Source of the DNA: Nautiliaceae bacterium
GTDB lineage: Bacteria > Campylobacterota > Campylobacteria > Campylobacterales > Nautiliaceae
Length of the DNA: 29,595 bases
Direction: 5' to 3'
Assembly: GCA_027062985.1 (NCBI GenBank)
Contig: JAMOSR010000097.1
Span: 1-29,595 of the forward strand
Shown one piece after another: positions 23,333 through 29,595 of the stretch; within the stretch, counting starts at the first letter, position 1; every line of letters starts with the position of its first letter. Under the pieces are notes generated by a model. The model was not told the DNA's origin, ran no database searches, and worked only from the letters and a program-made list of their open reading frames with translations. The translations under genes were made by a program, and so were the position numbers.

Positions 23333-24406
23333 GTGGATAAGGTACTTGATTTATTATCGCTGGTTGCAAACGAAAAAGGGCTTGATTTTGATGAGGTTAA
23401 AGAGGCTTTTAAGCGTTCTATAATCAAAACGGCCAAAAAGGTTTTAGGAGATATAGACGTTGATGTGGAACTAGAAGACGGAGAGCTTAAAATTTATCAA
23501 AATTTTACCGTCGTAAACGACGACAGGGCTTTAAATGAACCTGAAAAGTACCTATATCTTGACGAAGCTAGGGAGTTTGACCCTAACGCTCAGATAGGAG
23601 ACAGGTTAAGAGCCGAGCTTGATTTAAGCAAGCTTGGAAGAAGCGGGGCTATGGCCCTTCAAAGAGAGTTTGAGAGGGAAATTACGAGACTTTTGGAAAA
23701 TGAAATTTACAGAAAACTGATTTCTAAACTAAACACTATTGTAAGCGGAGAGGTAATTAAAGTTGATTCTGATGAAAATACGTGGGTGGAGCTTGAAGGG
23801 GTAAGAGGGGTTCTTCCTAGAAGAAACAGAATAAAAGGTGAAAAATTTGAAGTGGGCGATGTATTAAAAGCCCTTTTAAAATATGTTCATTTCGATAATA
23901 AAAAAGGAATAACTATTGAGCTTAGCAGAACCTCTCCTAAGTTTTTGGAAAAGCTTATAGAAGCGGCTGTTCCGGAGGTTAGGGACGGTATTATAAAAAT
24001 ACACGGAAGTGCGAGAATTCCGGGAGTTAGAAGTAAAGTTGCCGTAAGTTCTTTAAATCCGAGAATAGACCCGATAGGAACCATTATAGGTAAAAACGGG
24101 GTTAGGATAAACGCTATTTCAAACGAACTTAACGGAGAGAATATAGACGTAATAGAGTATTCGGAAAAACCTGAAATATTTGTTGCAAGGGCTCTTTCTC
24201 CCGCTATAGTAAAAAACGTAAGAATAGACGAAAAAAACGGTGTTGCGTATGTTGAGGTGGACCCTAACGAAAAAGCTAAGGCTATTGGTAAAAACGGGGT
24301 TAATATTACTCTTGCGAGTATGCTTACAAAATATAAAATAGAACTTCAAGAACCTAAAGAAAAAACAAAAGATACAAGCAAACTTGAAAATCTTTTTAAA
24401 ATTTAA
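23333..24406 (+). CDS. nusA: Transcription termination/antitermination factor NusA
   Basis: Binds RNA polymerase and nascent RNA, affecting pausing, termination and rRNA antitermination. The 357-residue protein has the N-terminal polymerase-binding domain (1 to about 125), an S1 domain (about 135-200, VSGEVIKVDSDENTWVELEG), and two KH domains with GKNG at 253-256 and 319-322. It stops after the second KH, lacking the acidic repeats of enterobacterial NusA, as is usual for this phylum. The start is GTG with AAAGGA about 6 bases upstream. First gene of a three-gene plus-strand operon; unlike in many bacteria there is no rimP or infB beside it. Confidence 0.95.
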   Translation: MDKVLDLLSLVANEKGLDFDEVKEAFKRSIIKTAKKVLGDIDVDVELEDGELKIYQNFTVVNDDRALNEPEKYLYLDEAREFDPNAQIGDRLRAELDLSKLGRSGAMALQREFEREITRLLENEIYRKLISKLNTIVSGEVIKVDSDENTWVELEGVRGVLPRRNRIKGEKFEVGDVLKALLKYVHFDNKKGITIELSRTSPKFLEKLIEAAVPEVRDGIIKIHGSARIPGVRSKVAVSSLNPRIDPIGTIIGKNGVRINAISNELNGENIDVIEYSEKPEIFVARALSPAIVKNVRIDEKNGVAYVEVDPNEKAKAIGKNGVNITLASMLTKYKIELQEPKEKTKDTSKLENLFKI

Positions 24407-24416
24407 AGGTGTTTAA

Positions 24417-25373
24417 GTGAAATATTTTTATTTTTCTTTTTTAATAGCCGTTATAGGACTTGTTTTGGCTTTTTTTATAGGAGGCCTCAGCGCTGTTTAT
24501 TTAACGGCTGTTTTAGCTATTCTGGAAATTTCTCTTTCGTTTGACAATGCGGTTGTTAACGCTAAAATCTTAAAAACGATGGATAAAATCTGGCAGAAAA
24601 GATTTTTAACATGGGGGATTTTGATAGCGGTTTTTGGGATGAGGTTTGTTTTTCCTATTTTAATAGTGGCCGTGGCTGCCAATATGGGATTTTACGAAAC
24701 TATAAATATAGCTCTTTTTGACCCGCAGAAGTACCATGAAGTGCTTTTATCCACCGAAAAGCTTATATATGCTTTTGGGGGAGCTTTTTTGTGGATGGTT
24801 TTTAGCGATTTTTTATTTGGGGAAAAAGAAATTCGTTGGATAAAACCTATTGAAAAGACGGCTGAAAAGTTTGGAAAAGTAAATAATATCTCTTTTATTG
24901 TGGCTGTTGTTATAGGAATAATCGTTGTTTATGACGCTAAAGACTATAAAATAGCTATTGCCTATTTTTTAGGGCTTTTAAGCTACGCCCTTTTAAAAGG
25001 AGTGAACGAAGCTTTGAGTTCGGAAGGGGTCAAAAGTGGTCTGATGGGGCTTATTTATCTTGAAGTCCTTGATGCGAGTTTTAGTTTTGATGGAGTAATA
25101 GGTGCCTTTGCCATTACCCCTAATATTATTTTAATTATGATAGGGCTTGGAATAGGGGCTATGTTTGTCAGAAGCCTTACGATATGGATGGTTGAAAATG
25201 GCGTATTGGACGAATATAAGTATCTTGAACACGGAGCCCATTACGCTATAGGGGTTTTGGCGGTTATTATGCTTTTAAAAATATTTTTCCATATAAGCGA
25301 AGTTATAACAGGGACACTTGGGCTTTTACTTTTAGCATTAGCGTTTTTACATTCGAAATTGGAGAAGAAGTGA
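24417..25373 (+). CDS. DUF475/TerC-like integral membrane protein
   Basis: 318 residues with about nine hydrophobic segments. Two related motifs, EISLSFDNAVVNAKIL (about 37-52) and LEVLDASFSFDGVIGAFAIT (about 215-234), are the duplicated acidic motifs of the TerC superfamily, whose members include metal-ion (manganese) exporters. The large size and the segment DPQKYHEVLLSTEKLIYAFGGAFLWMVFSDF fit the DUF475 branch. Ion specificity cannot be deduced. The start is GTG with AAAGGTG upstream, 10 bases after nusA. Its TGA overlaps the GTG of the prepilin-like gene, so the three genes probably share a transcript. Confidence 0.85.
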   Translation: MKYFYFSFLIAVIGLVLAFFIGGLSAVYLTAVLAILEISLSFDNAVVNAKILKTMDKIWQKRFLTWGILIAVFGMRFVFPILIVAVAANMGFYETINIALFDPQKYHEVLLSTEKLIYAFGGAFLWMVFSDFLFGEKEIRWIKPIEKTAEKFGKVNNISFIVAVVIGIIVVYDAKDYKIAIAYFLGLLSYALLKGVNEALSSEGVKSGLMGLIYLEVLDASFSFDGVIGAFAITPNIILIMIGLGIGAMFVRSLTIWMVENGVLDEYKYLEHGAHYAIGVLAVIMLLKIFFHISEVITGTLGLLLLALAFLHSKLEKK

Positions 25374-25933
25374 TAAAAATGAAAAAAGGATTTACTTTAG
25401 TAGAAATTATTTTTGCAATTTTAATAATAGAAATATTAGTTGCTGTTGGTGTTGTTATTTCTGAATTTTCTAAAATAAGGGCTCATTCAGTTATTGAAAG
25501 TATGTCCTATACTTTAACCACAGGTGTTTCAAATGCGGTTGAATTAGCTCAAAATTATATGGATTTGGAAAATAATAAGAGTTTTAAATTAGGAGATGTA
25601 TTGCAAATTGATAATTTGGATACAAAAACAAGTGATTACTCCAACCCTAATTATATAAATGTTTACGGAAGAGAATTAGTTAAAGGATTAAGGTGGCATT
25701 ATACTACAAGAAATACCCCAAAATTTAAGAATAGAGACGGGACTTTTGATTTAAAAGACACTACTTATTCATCTCCTAGAGTTGTATTAAGAATTACTTT
25801 AGACAAAGACGAAAGAGTAATAAGATACAGAATAAATTGTAAAAACATAAAGAAAAAGACTCATCCCGTTTTAAGGGAACTCTGTATTAAAAAATGGGGG
25901 GATAAAGATATTCAGGAAGATATTCATTTTTAA
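25370..25933 (+). CDS. Type IV prepilin/pseudopilin-like protein
   Basis: 187 residues with a classical class III signal: MIKMKKG then FTLVEIIFAILIIEILVAV, where prepilin peptidase would cut after Gly7, leaving Phe1 and Glu5 of the mature pilin. The rest of the first helix, a polar body and two Cys residues (157 and 172) near the C-terminus resemble a minor pilin or type II secretion pseudopilin with a disulfide loop. Probably works with the PilM-N-O-like proteins encoded on the other side of nusA. The GTG at 25370 has GGAG 5 bases upstream and overlaps the previous stop; an ATG at 25379 would also give a functional leader. The gene looks AT-richer in codon choice than its neighbours, perhaps reflecting fast evolution. 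Confidence 0.85.
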   Translation: MIKMKKGFTLVEIIFAILIIEILVAVGVVISEFSKIRAHSVIESMSYTLTTGVSNAVELAQNYMDLENNKSFKLGDVLQIDNLDTKTSDYSNPNYINVYGRELVKGLRWHYTTRNTPKFKNRDGTFDLKDTTYSSPRVVLRITLDKDERVIRYRINCKNIKKKTHPVLRELCIKKWGDKDIQEDIHF

Positions 25934-25946
25934 TATTCGAATTATA

Positions 25947-26708
25947 TTAGATAATTTTAATCTCGAGGCTTAATTTTATACCGAAATTTTCAAAAACCCT
26001 TTTTTTTGTTTCGTTTATTAAAAACATCATATCCTCAAAAGTGCCTCCTCCCGTATTTACAAAAAAATTTGCGTGAATTTCACTTACTTTCACACCGCCC
26101 TTAGCCATCCCTTTCATGCCTGCGGCTTCAATTAATCTTCCGGCGTAATTGCCTTTGGGGTTTTTAAACACGCTTCCAAGACTCGGTTCTTTTGGCTGGT
26201 TTGAGCGCAGTTTTTTTAATTTCTCGTCCAATATAAAATCAAAACCTTCTTTTATTTCAAAAATAGCTTCAAATACGGGAGTTTGGATATTTGAACTTCT
26301 ATAAGAAAAATTTATATCTTTTTTTTCAATCCATCCGTTTAAGGTTTTTATTGCGACCAGGTTTTTGGATATTTCATACTCTTTAACGCCGGCGTTCATT
26401 TTAATACTGCCTCCGAGTGTACCGGGAAGTTTATTTAAAAACTCAAATCCATGTAAGTTGTTTTTTTTGCAAAAGGAGTATAAGACCCTGTTTTGGGTTT
26501 TTGCCCCGACTTTTAAATATCCCTTTTCTATTTTAATAAATTTATATCGGTCGCTTAAAATTCCTATAGGTGGGGGAGAGGGGGAGATTAGCGTGTTTGT
26601 GGCTTTACCTATTAGAAACTCATTGTTATAACAATATTCGTCTATTATCGCCACTTCTGTTTTCGGACCTATTTTTATACTTGAAAATTTTGAAAAATCT
26701 ATAATCAT
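25947..26708 (-). CDS. murB: UDP-N-acetylenolpyruvoylglucosamine reductase
   Basis: MurB uses FAD and NADPH to make UDP-N-acetylmuramic acid for peptidoglycan. The 253-residue protein has the FAD-binding segments (SIKIGPKTEVAII, LIGKATNTLI), HGFEFLNKLPGTLGGSIKMNAG, the FSYRSS strand with the conserved Arg, and the C-terminal domain with SLGSVFKNP, carrying the Ser proton donor, and GRLIEAAGMKG. It is a short MurB like that of Helicobacter. The longest reading adds 22 residues from inside fliQ; I chose the ATG at 26706-26708, which overlaps the fliQ TGA. The fliQ-murB pair is also adjacent in Helicobacter pylori. Last gene of its operon. Confidence 0.95.
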   Translation of the reverse strand: MIIDFSKFSSIKIGPKTEVAIIDEYCYNNEFLIGKATNTLISPSPPPIGILSDRYKFIKIEKGYLKVGAKTQNRVLYSFCKKNNLHGFEFLNKLPGTLGGSIKMNAGVKEYEISKNLVAIKTLNGWIEKKDINFSYRSSNIQTPVFEAIFEIKEGFDFILDEKLKKLRSNQPKEPSLGSVFKNPKGNYAGRLIEAAGMKGMAKGGVKVSEIHANFFVNTGGGTFEDMMFLINETKKRVFENFGIKLSLEIKII

Positions 26709-26971
26709 CTTAAAAACGTAGGTATAAGCCCGAAGACGTATTTGGTAAAGTCTATTATTTCGTTCATCATCCACGGCATTGTAAATATTAAAACCACTGC
26801 AATGGCAAGTACTTTTGGGACGAAGCTAAGCGTCATTTCGTTTATCTGGGTTGTGGCCTGAAATATTGAAATCATAAGCCCCACTATCATTCCCACAAGC
26901 AGTGCCGGAAGAGAAAGAAGCAGGGCCAGTTTTAACGTGGCTACGGCCAGAGCTATAATTTCAGATTGCAT
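26705..26971 (-). CDS. fliQ: Flagellar export protein FliQ
   Basis: 88 residues and two transmembrane segments (about 14-36 and 52-72), exactly the FliQ size and topology. The sequence LVGMIVGLMISIFQATTQINEMTLSFVPK is the family core. FliQ forms, with FliP and FliR, the export gate of the flagellar type III secretion system in the inner membrane. It overlaps the MazF-like gene by 11 bases, with its GGAGG Shine-Dalgarno inside that gene, and overlaps murB by 3 bases. No other flagellar gene is in the window. Confidence 0.96.
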   Translation of the reverse strand: MQSEIIALAVATLKLALLLSLPALLVGMIVGLMISIFQATTQINEMTLSFVPKVLAIAVVLIFTMPWMMNEIIDFTKYVFGLIPTFLR

Positions 26972-27455
26972 TTTCCTCCATTCCCAATACTTTTTTTACC
27001 GCTTTATCAACTCTATTTAATTCCTCTTTTGTTAATTTTGTAACTATTCCTTTTGAAAAAATAATTTTTCCTGTTGAAATTATACCAATTGCCGTTGTTA
27101 CTATTTCACTATCCCGGGTCATATTATCTCTTTTAGGAATAAAAATACGATAATCTCCCCCTAGAATCTGTCCGCTAAGGGGCAAAACAACGACTGTATG
27201 ATATAAGCCTTCAAAACATGCCCTGTTGAGGTAATCGTTTTGATATATTAAAAAAGGTCTGATTTTAGCACTGTCGGTCAGCTTTGCAAAATAAATTTCG
27301 CCTCTTTTAAATTCTGGGACTTTGTCACCTTTAAACTCTCCTTCAAAAAATTCTATGTAACTTGCCCTTTGGGTTCTTGGTTTACACTTTAAACTAAGTT
27401 CATTTGTTTTTAGCCATTCTTTAAAATTTTCATTTTTCATTTTTTTACTTTTCAT
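26961..27455 (-). CDS. MazF/PemK-family protein with N-terminal extension
   Basis: 164 residues. Residues about 48-160 match the PemK/MazF fold: FKRGEIYFAKL, KIRPFLIYQNDYLN with the conserved Arg (66), TVVVLPLSG, GDYRIFIPKRD, SEIVTTAIGIISTGKI and a final helix LTKEELNRVDKAVKKVLG. Such toxins cut mRNA and usually follow an antitoxin gene. Here no antitoxin ORF is present: the gene is between mqnD and fliQ with 11-base overlaps on both sides. The first 45 residues (rich in K, E and aromatic residues) are extra and might act as a built-in inhibitor or serve a new function. The start is uncertain: ATGs at 27455 and 27440 both lack a good Shine-Dalgarno, fitting coupled translation from mqnD. Confidence 0.78.
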   Translation of the reverse strand: MKSKKMKNENFKEWLKTNELSLKCKPRTQRASYIEFFEGEFKGDKVPEFKRGEIYFAKLTDSAKIRPFLIYQNDYLNRACFEGLYHTVVVLPLSGQILGGDYRIFIPKRDNMTRDSEIVTTAIGIISTGKIIFSKGIVTKLTKEELNRVDKAVKKVLGMEENAI

Positions 27456-28311
27456 TAAATCGTAGGTTTTTATACTCTTTTGGAATCATATAATCCCTTA
27501 TGTCTTTTACACATGGAAGAAGTTTTGCTTTAAAACCTATTTCGTAAAGTTTGTTTATTGCTTCTATTTGCTCTTCGTCCATTTCTATTGATTTATCGTT
27601 TGCGTAGAGATTTAGGTATTTATCGAGGATTCTGTCATCTACCCTGACAAGATTTCTTTCAATAAGCATTTTTGATAGTAACTTTTTGTGTCTGTTTGCC
27701 ACGTATACGGCTTTTGTAAGCATTTCTTCAATGTTTATGGCGTCAATCAGAGGAATGGAACGTCTTATCGCCATGCCTCCAAGAGGCAGAGGTCTTTCTC
27801 CAGCAAGTTCAACCCATATATCCCAAAGCTCTTTTTCCACTTCCAATCTGTCATCATATGTCAGTATGCTTTCATGAATTAAAACTCCAGCGTCGACTTC
27901 CCCTTTTAATACGGCTTCTTCTATTTCAAGAAAATTTTTGTAAACAATTCTTGCGTTGGGATAATATATCTTAAAAATAAGGGCATTTGTCGTATATTCT
28001 CCACTTAGGGCCACTTTAAAATTTCTTTTTAATTTTTTTCCTTTTAATTTTACGAGTTTCGGTCCGTATCCGTAACCGAAACTGACGGCCGTTTTAAGCA
28101 GGGCGTATTCGTCTTTCAAAAACGGATAAGCCCCAAAGCTTATGGCGCTTACGTCATAAATGTTTTTAAGCGTTTTTTTATTAAGCGTTTCAATGTCTTC
28201 CGCTATATTTTGAAATTTATATTTTTTATTTCCTACCCACCCGAATTTTAAAGCGTAATACATAAAAACATCATCGGCGTCGGGAGAATGGGCGATGGTA
28301 TATCTTTTCAT
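27445..28311 (-). CDS. mqnD: 1,4-dihydroxy-6-naphthoate synthase
   Basis: MqnD converts cyclic de-hypoxanthine futalosine to 1,4-dihydroxy-6-naphthoate in the futalosine route to menaquinone, the route used by Campylobacterota. The 288-residue protein has the family start TIAHSPDADDVFMYYALKFGWV, the SAISFGAYPFL strand, SFGYGYGPKLV, then VDAGVLIHES with its catalytic-type His, and the WxELAGERPLPLGGMAIRR segment. MqnA is related but differs in these motifs. It overlaps uma2 by 4 bases and the MazF-like gene by 11. Other menaquinone genes are not in the window. Confidence 0.93.
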   Translation of the reverse strand: MKRYTIAHSPDADDVFMYYALKFGWVGNKKYKFQNIAEDIETLNKKTLKNIYDVSAISFGAYPFLKDEYALLKTAVSFGYGYGPKLVKLKGKKLKRNFKVALSGEYTTNALIFKIYYPNARIVYKNFLEIEEAVLKGEVDAGVLIHESILTYDDRLEVEKELWDIWVELAGERPLPLGGMAIRRSIPLIDAINIEEMLTKAVYVANRHKKLLSKMLIERNLVRVDDRILDKYLNLYANDKSIEMDEEQIEAINKLYEIGFKAKLLPCVKDIRDYMIPKEYKNLRFNEK

Positions 28312-28820
28312 CTAATTTCCTCTAGAATTTCTTCTTTTGTAAGTGTTATATCGCCGCATGGGGTTTTTATTGTGATTTTTTCTAGTTCTTTTTCATTTTT
28401 TAAATCAATCATAACTATTTTATTATCAGGATAAATCATTACGTAAAACGGAACTTTTTGAAGTTTATATATCTCTTTTTTTGTTATTTCGTCTCTTAAT
28501 TTGGTGGATGAGGAGATTATCTCAAAAATAATTAAAGGGGCTTTTGTAATATATTTGCCGAGTTTCCCGCAAATTAGGCTTACATCCGGTCTTAAAACGG
28601 TGTCTTTGCTTATTCTGTATTCGGCTTCTCCTAAAACAAAGCATTTCTTACAGTTTTTAAGTTTTGAATTTAAAAGATAGCCTAATTTCATTAATATCCA
28701 TTGATGTTTGTTAAAAGGCGCGGGAGCCATGGCGTAAGGTCTGCCGTTTATTAATTCCCAATCCCCTTCCCAGTGTTCATAATCTTTTACAGTGTAAAAT
28801 TCCTCTACAATTGCCTGCAT
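28308..28820 (-). CDS. Uma2-family (DUF820) PD-(D/E)XK protein
   Basis: 170 residues. The family order is visible: an N-terminal YTVKDYEHWEGDWELINGRPYAM, a helix with KHQWILMKLGYLL, then EAEYRISKDTVLRPDVSLI holding the Asp, and IIFEIISSSTKLRDEITKKEIY with the E-x-S...K part of the restriction-endonuclease-like core. Uma2 proteins are abundant in cyanobacteria and sporadic elsewhere; no biochemical role is firmly known. First gene of the uma2-mqnD-mazF-fliQ-murB operon and the nearest to the IS element, which suggests it may be an acquired gene. AAGGTG lies 4 bases before the ATG. Confidence 0.85.
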   Translation of the reverse strand: MQAIVEEFYTVKDYEHWEGDWELINGRPYAMAPAPFNKHQWILMKLGYLLNSKLKNCKKCFVLGEAEYRISKDTVLRPDVSLICGKLGKYITKAPLIIFEIISSSTKLRDEITKKEIYKLQKVPFYVMIYPDNKIVMIDLKNEKELEKITIKTPCGDITLTKEEILEEIR

Positions 28821-28848
28821 TATACACCTTGTTTTTATTTTTAATTAA

Positions 28849-28854
28849 ATTATA
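28849..28854 (-). promoter_or_regulatory. -10 box straddling the IS982-type element end
   Basis: TATAAT on the minus strand is formed by five bases of flanking DNA plus the outermost base of the inverted repeat (28854). It lies about 29 bases upstream of the uma2 ATG, giving a leader of about 21 bases. The spacer and any -35 contact lie inside the element. Confidence 0.5.
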
Positions 28855-28873
28855 CCCAAATTGCTAGTTAAAA
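28854..28873 (+). repeat. Left terminal inverted repeat of the IS982-type element
   Basis: ACCCAAATTGCTAGTTAAAA, the exact reverse complement of 29364-29383. Confidence 0.9.
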
Positions 28874-28939
28874 AGTAAATTTTGTTTATTTTTATCCAGT
28901 TTCAAAAAATAGTCGAAACTATAAGTTAAAATAAAAAGC

Positions 28940-29365
28940 TTAAGTTTTGTTAAAAAACCACTCTTTATTGGTGTTAACTACCATATGAACCTTAAAACCG
29001 TAAAAATATCTGTTTTTAGAAGCGTTAAAACCTTTTAGTTTTTCGTCGTTGTATAATCTACATCTTTTTTCTCTTGAAATCTGGCACAATTCCACAGGAA
29101 ACGAATCTACAGAATAAATTTGTGCTCCTTCTAATCTTTTAAACAATTCCGCAAAAAGCCATAAAAACAGTTTTTCTATTACGCTTTCTAATTTGTTTAT
29201 TCTGCGGATAAATCTTGTATATTCCAATATTTTCACTATTTTCATTTCTTTAATATATTGATATGCTTTATAATAATTCCCGTTAAAATCTTCCATGGCT
29301 ATATACCCTATCAATAATATCTCACTGTTTGATACTTTTGCTCTGGTATCGTCTTTTATTCCATT
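28940..29365 (-). pseudogene. IS982-family transposase fragment
   Basis: The open frame runs from just inside the right inverted repeat (29365, no start codon; an in-frame TTG is at 29312-29314) to a stop at 28940. Recognisable parts are the S-N-S-E-I-L segment with YIAMEDFNGNYYKAYQYI, the helix region FIRRINKLESVIEKL, and the first catalytic Asp in IYSVDSFPVELC, followed by ASKNRYFYGFKVHMVV. The sequence breaks off after NTNKEW, where the family continues with the second Asp and the Glu of the DDE triad; about 30-40 N-terminal residues are also missing. The product would be inactive as a transposase, though it could still bind the ends. Confidence 0.8.
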
Positions 29366-29383
29366 TTAACTAGCAATTTGGGT
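29364..29383 (-). repeat. Right terminal inverted repeat of the IS982-type element
   Basis: Reads ACCCAAATTGCTAGTTAAAA on the minus strand and matches the left end perfectly over 20 bases. Its last base is also part of a stop codon of the neighbouring remnant. Confidence 0.9.
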
Positions 29384-29487
29384 TATTTTAATATTTTCCT
29401 AACAATTGCATCAATATCCTTTGTCAAATATCCACTAATCGCTCTATCAACTTTTTCAAGCTCTGACACTCCTTTTCTCACTTTCTA
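29383..29487 (-). pseudogene. Short coding remnant with a MazF-like C-terminal helix
   Basis: About 34 codons are open between an in-frame TAG (29485-29487) and a TAA whose last base lies in the IS inverted repeat. The peptide includes SELEKVDRAISGYL and DIDAIVRKILK. The E-L-x-x-V-D-x-A-x-x-x-x-L pattern is like the final helix of the MazF/PemK protein at 26961-27455 (ELNRVDKAVKKVL). It may be the decayed 3' end of a toxin or similar gene interrupted by stops. GTG codons at 29481 and 29469 exist, the latter with GGA close by, so a small real gene is not excluded. Confidence 0.3.
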
Positions 29488-29547
29488 TTCTTACAACCCC
29501 ATTCTCAAAATTTTTCAAAAATTGTCTTGACTTTTGGGGTGGAATAT

Positions 29548-29595
29548 TTATATTTTAAATTCGTTTAACTTTTTATTTAATTCATCAGCAATTTT
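29548..29595 (-). CDS. Possible 3' end of a gene entering from the right edge
   Basis: Fifteen codons reading KIADELNKKLNEFKI and a TAA. The amphipathic, K/E-rich end would suit an antitoxin C-terminus, but the piece is too short to identify. The stretch 29488-29547 between it and the remnant shows nothing I can assign. Confidence 0.25.
   Translation of the reverse strand, partial: KIADELNKKLNEFKI

Larger units (their letters stand above)
28854..29383 (-). mobile_element. Internally deleted IS982-type element, 530 bp
   Basis: The element is bounded by perfect 20-base inverted repeats and contains a transposase fragment in one orientation. A complete IS982-family element is near 1 kb with a transposase near 290-300 residues, so roughly half is missing while both ends are intact. 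It cannot move by itself but could be mobilised by a related transposase. No 6-9 base target duplication is seen; the flanks share at most TAT next to each end. Confidence 0.75.

Noticed and set aside
28841..29392. Target-site duplication flanking the IS982-type element.
   Set aside because: The flanks agree only in TAT next to each end; no 6-9 base direct repeat typical of the family is present.
1..29595. CRISPR arrays, tRNA or rRNA genes, riboswitches.
   Set aside because: I saw no regularly spaced repeats, no tRNA-like cloverleaf and no rRNA sequence; intergenic gaps are mostly under 100 bases and too short for known riboswitch classes.

Overview
The window is a gene-dense, AT-rich bacterial chromosome segment. 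It most likely comes from the Campylobacterota (formerly Epsilonproteobacteria), and the gene set fits the order Nautiliales (Nautilia, Caminibacter or Lebetimonas-like vent thermophiles). The pointers are a HP0268-family protein next to miaB, pyrG followed by recJ, fliQ followed by murB (both pairs also adjacent in Helicobacter pylori), a short NusA with no C-terminal repeats, a futalosine-pathway menaquinone gene (mqnD), and promoters with a strong extended -10 but little -35. The order-level assignment is inference from gene content; no rRNA or tRNA gene is present to confirm it.

Layout. 1-2082 (minus): an OmpR-type response regulator and sensor kinase, then a tiny ORF resembling a kinase C-terminal tail, then the start of a SagB-type nitroreductase-like gene that runs off the left edge. 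2162-8245 (plus): tsaD, then a tightly packed five-gene envelope cluster of three lipoproteins (TPR/COG3014-like, YcfL-like, LpoB-like) and two exported proteins (one uncharacterised, one CsgG-like). 8299-8536 (minus): rpsU with its own terminator. 8623-16678 (plus): a spherulin-4-like lipoprotein, then pyrG-recJ-cyclic-nucleotide-fold protein-mnmC-like methyltransferase-dihaem peroxidase-GGDEF/EAL protein, mostly overlapping or abutting. 16751-17432 (minus): ybgC-yraN. 17475-18584 (plus): YhiN-type flavoprotein. 18533-23240 (minus): one long operon HP0268-miaB-TPR protein-tyrosine recombinase-PilM/PilN/PilO-like. 23333-25933 (plus): nusA-DUF475/TerC-like membrane protein-prepilin. 25947-28820 (minus): uma2-mqnD-mazF/pemK-fliQ-murB, every junction overlapping. 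28854-29383: a short internally deleted IS982-type element with perfect 20-bp ends, followed by decayed coding remnants up to the right edge.

How the genes work together. Housekeeping tRNA and translation functions (tsaD, miaB, mnmC, rpsU, nusA) are interleaved with envelope and surface functions. The LpoB/YcfL/CsgG cluster probably forms an outer-membrane lipoprotein assembly linked to peptidoglycan or secretion. The PilM/N/O-like trio and the separate prepilin-like protein probably belong to one type IV pilus/type II secretion-like machine, in these bacteria often the DNA-uptake (transformation) apparatus.

The least expected features are a membrane-anchored TPR gene whose best start is an AUA codon overlapping the miaB stop, an acidic linker in the PilM-like protein that grew by a 48-bp in-frame duplication, a MazF/PemK-type protein with no antitoxin inside the fliQ operon, and a -10 box for that operon that straddles the end of the IS982-type element. 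Several starts were moved from the longest ORF to one supported by a Shine-Dalgarno sequence (rpsU, spherulin-4, mnmC-like, yhiN, murB, TPR gene).
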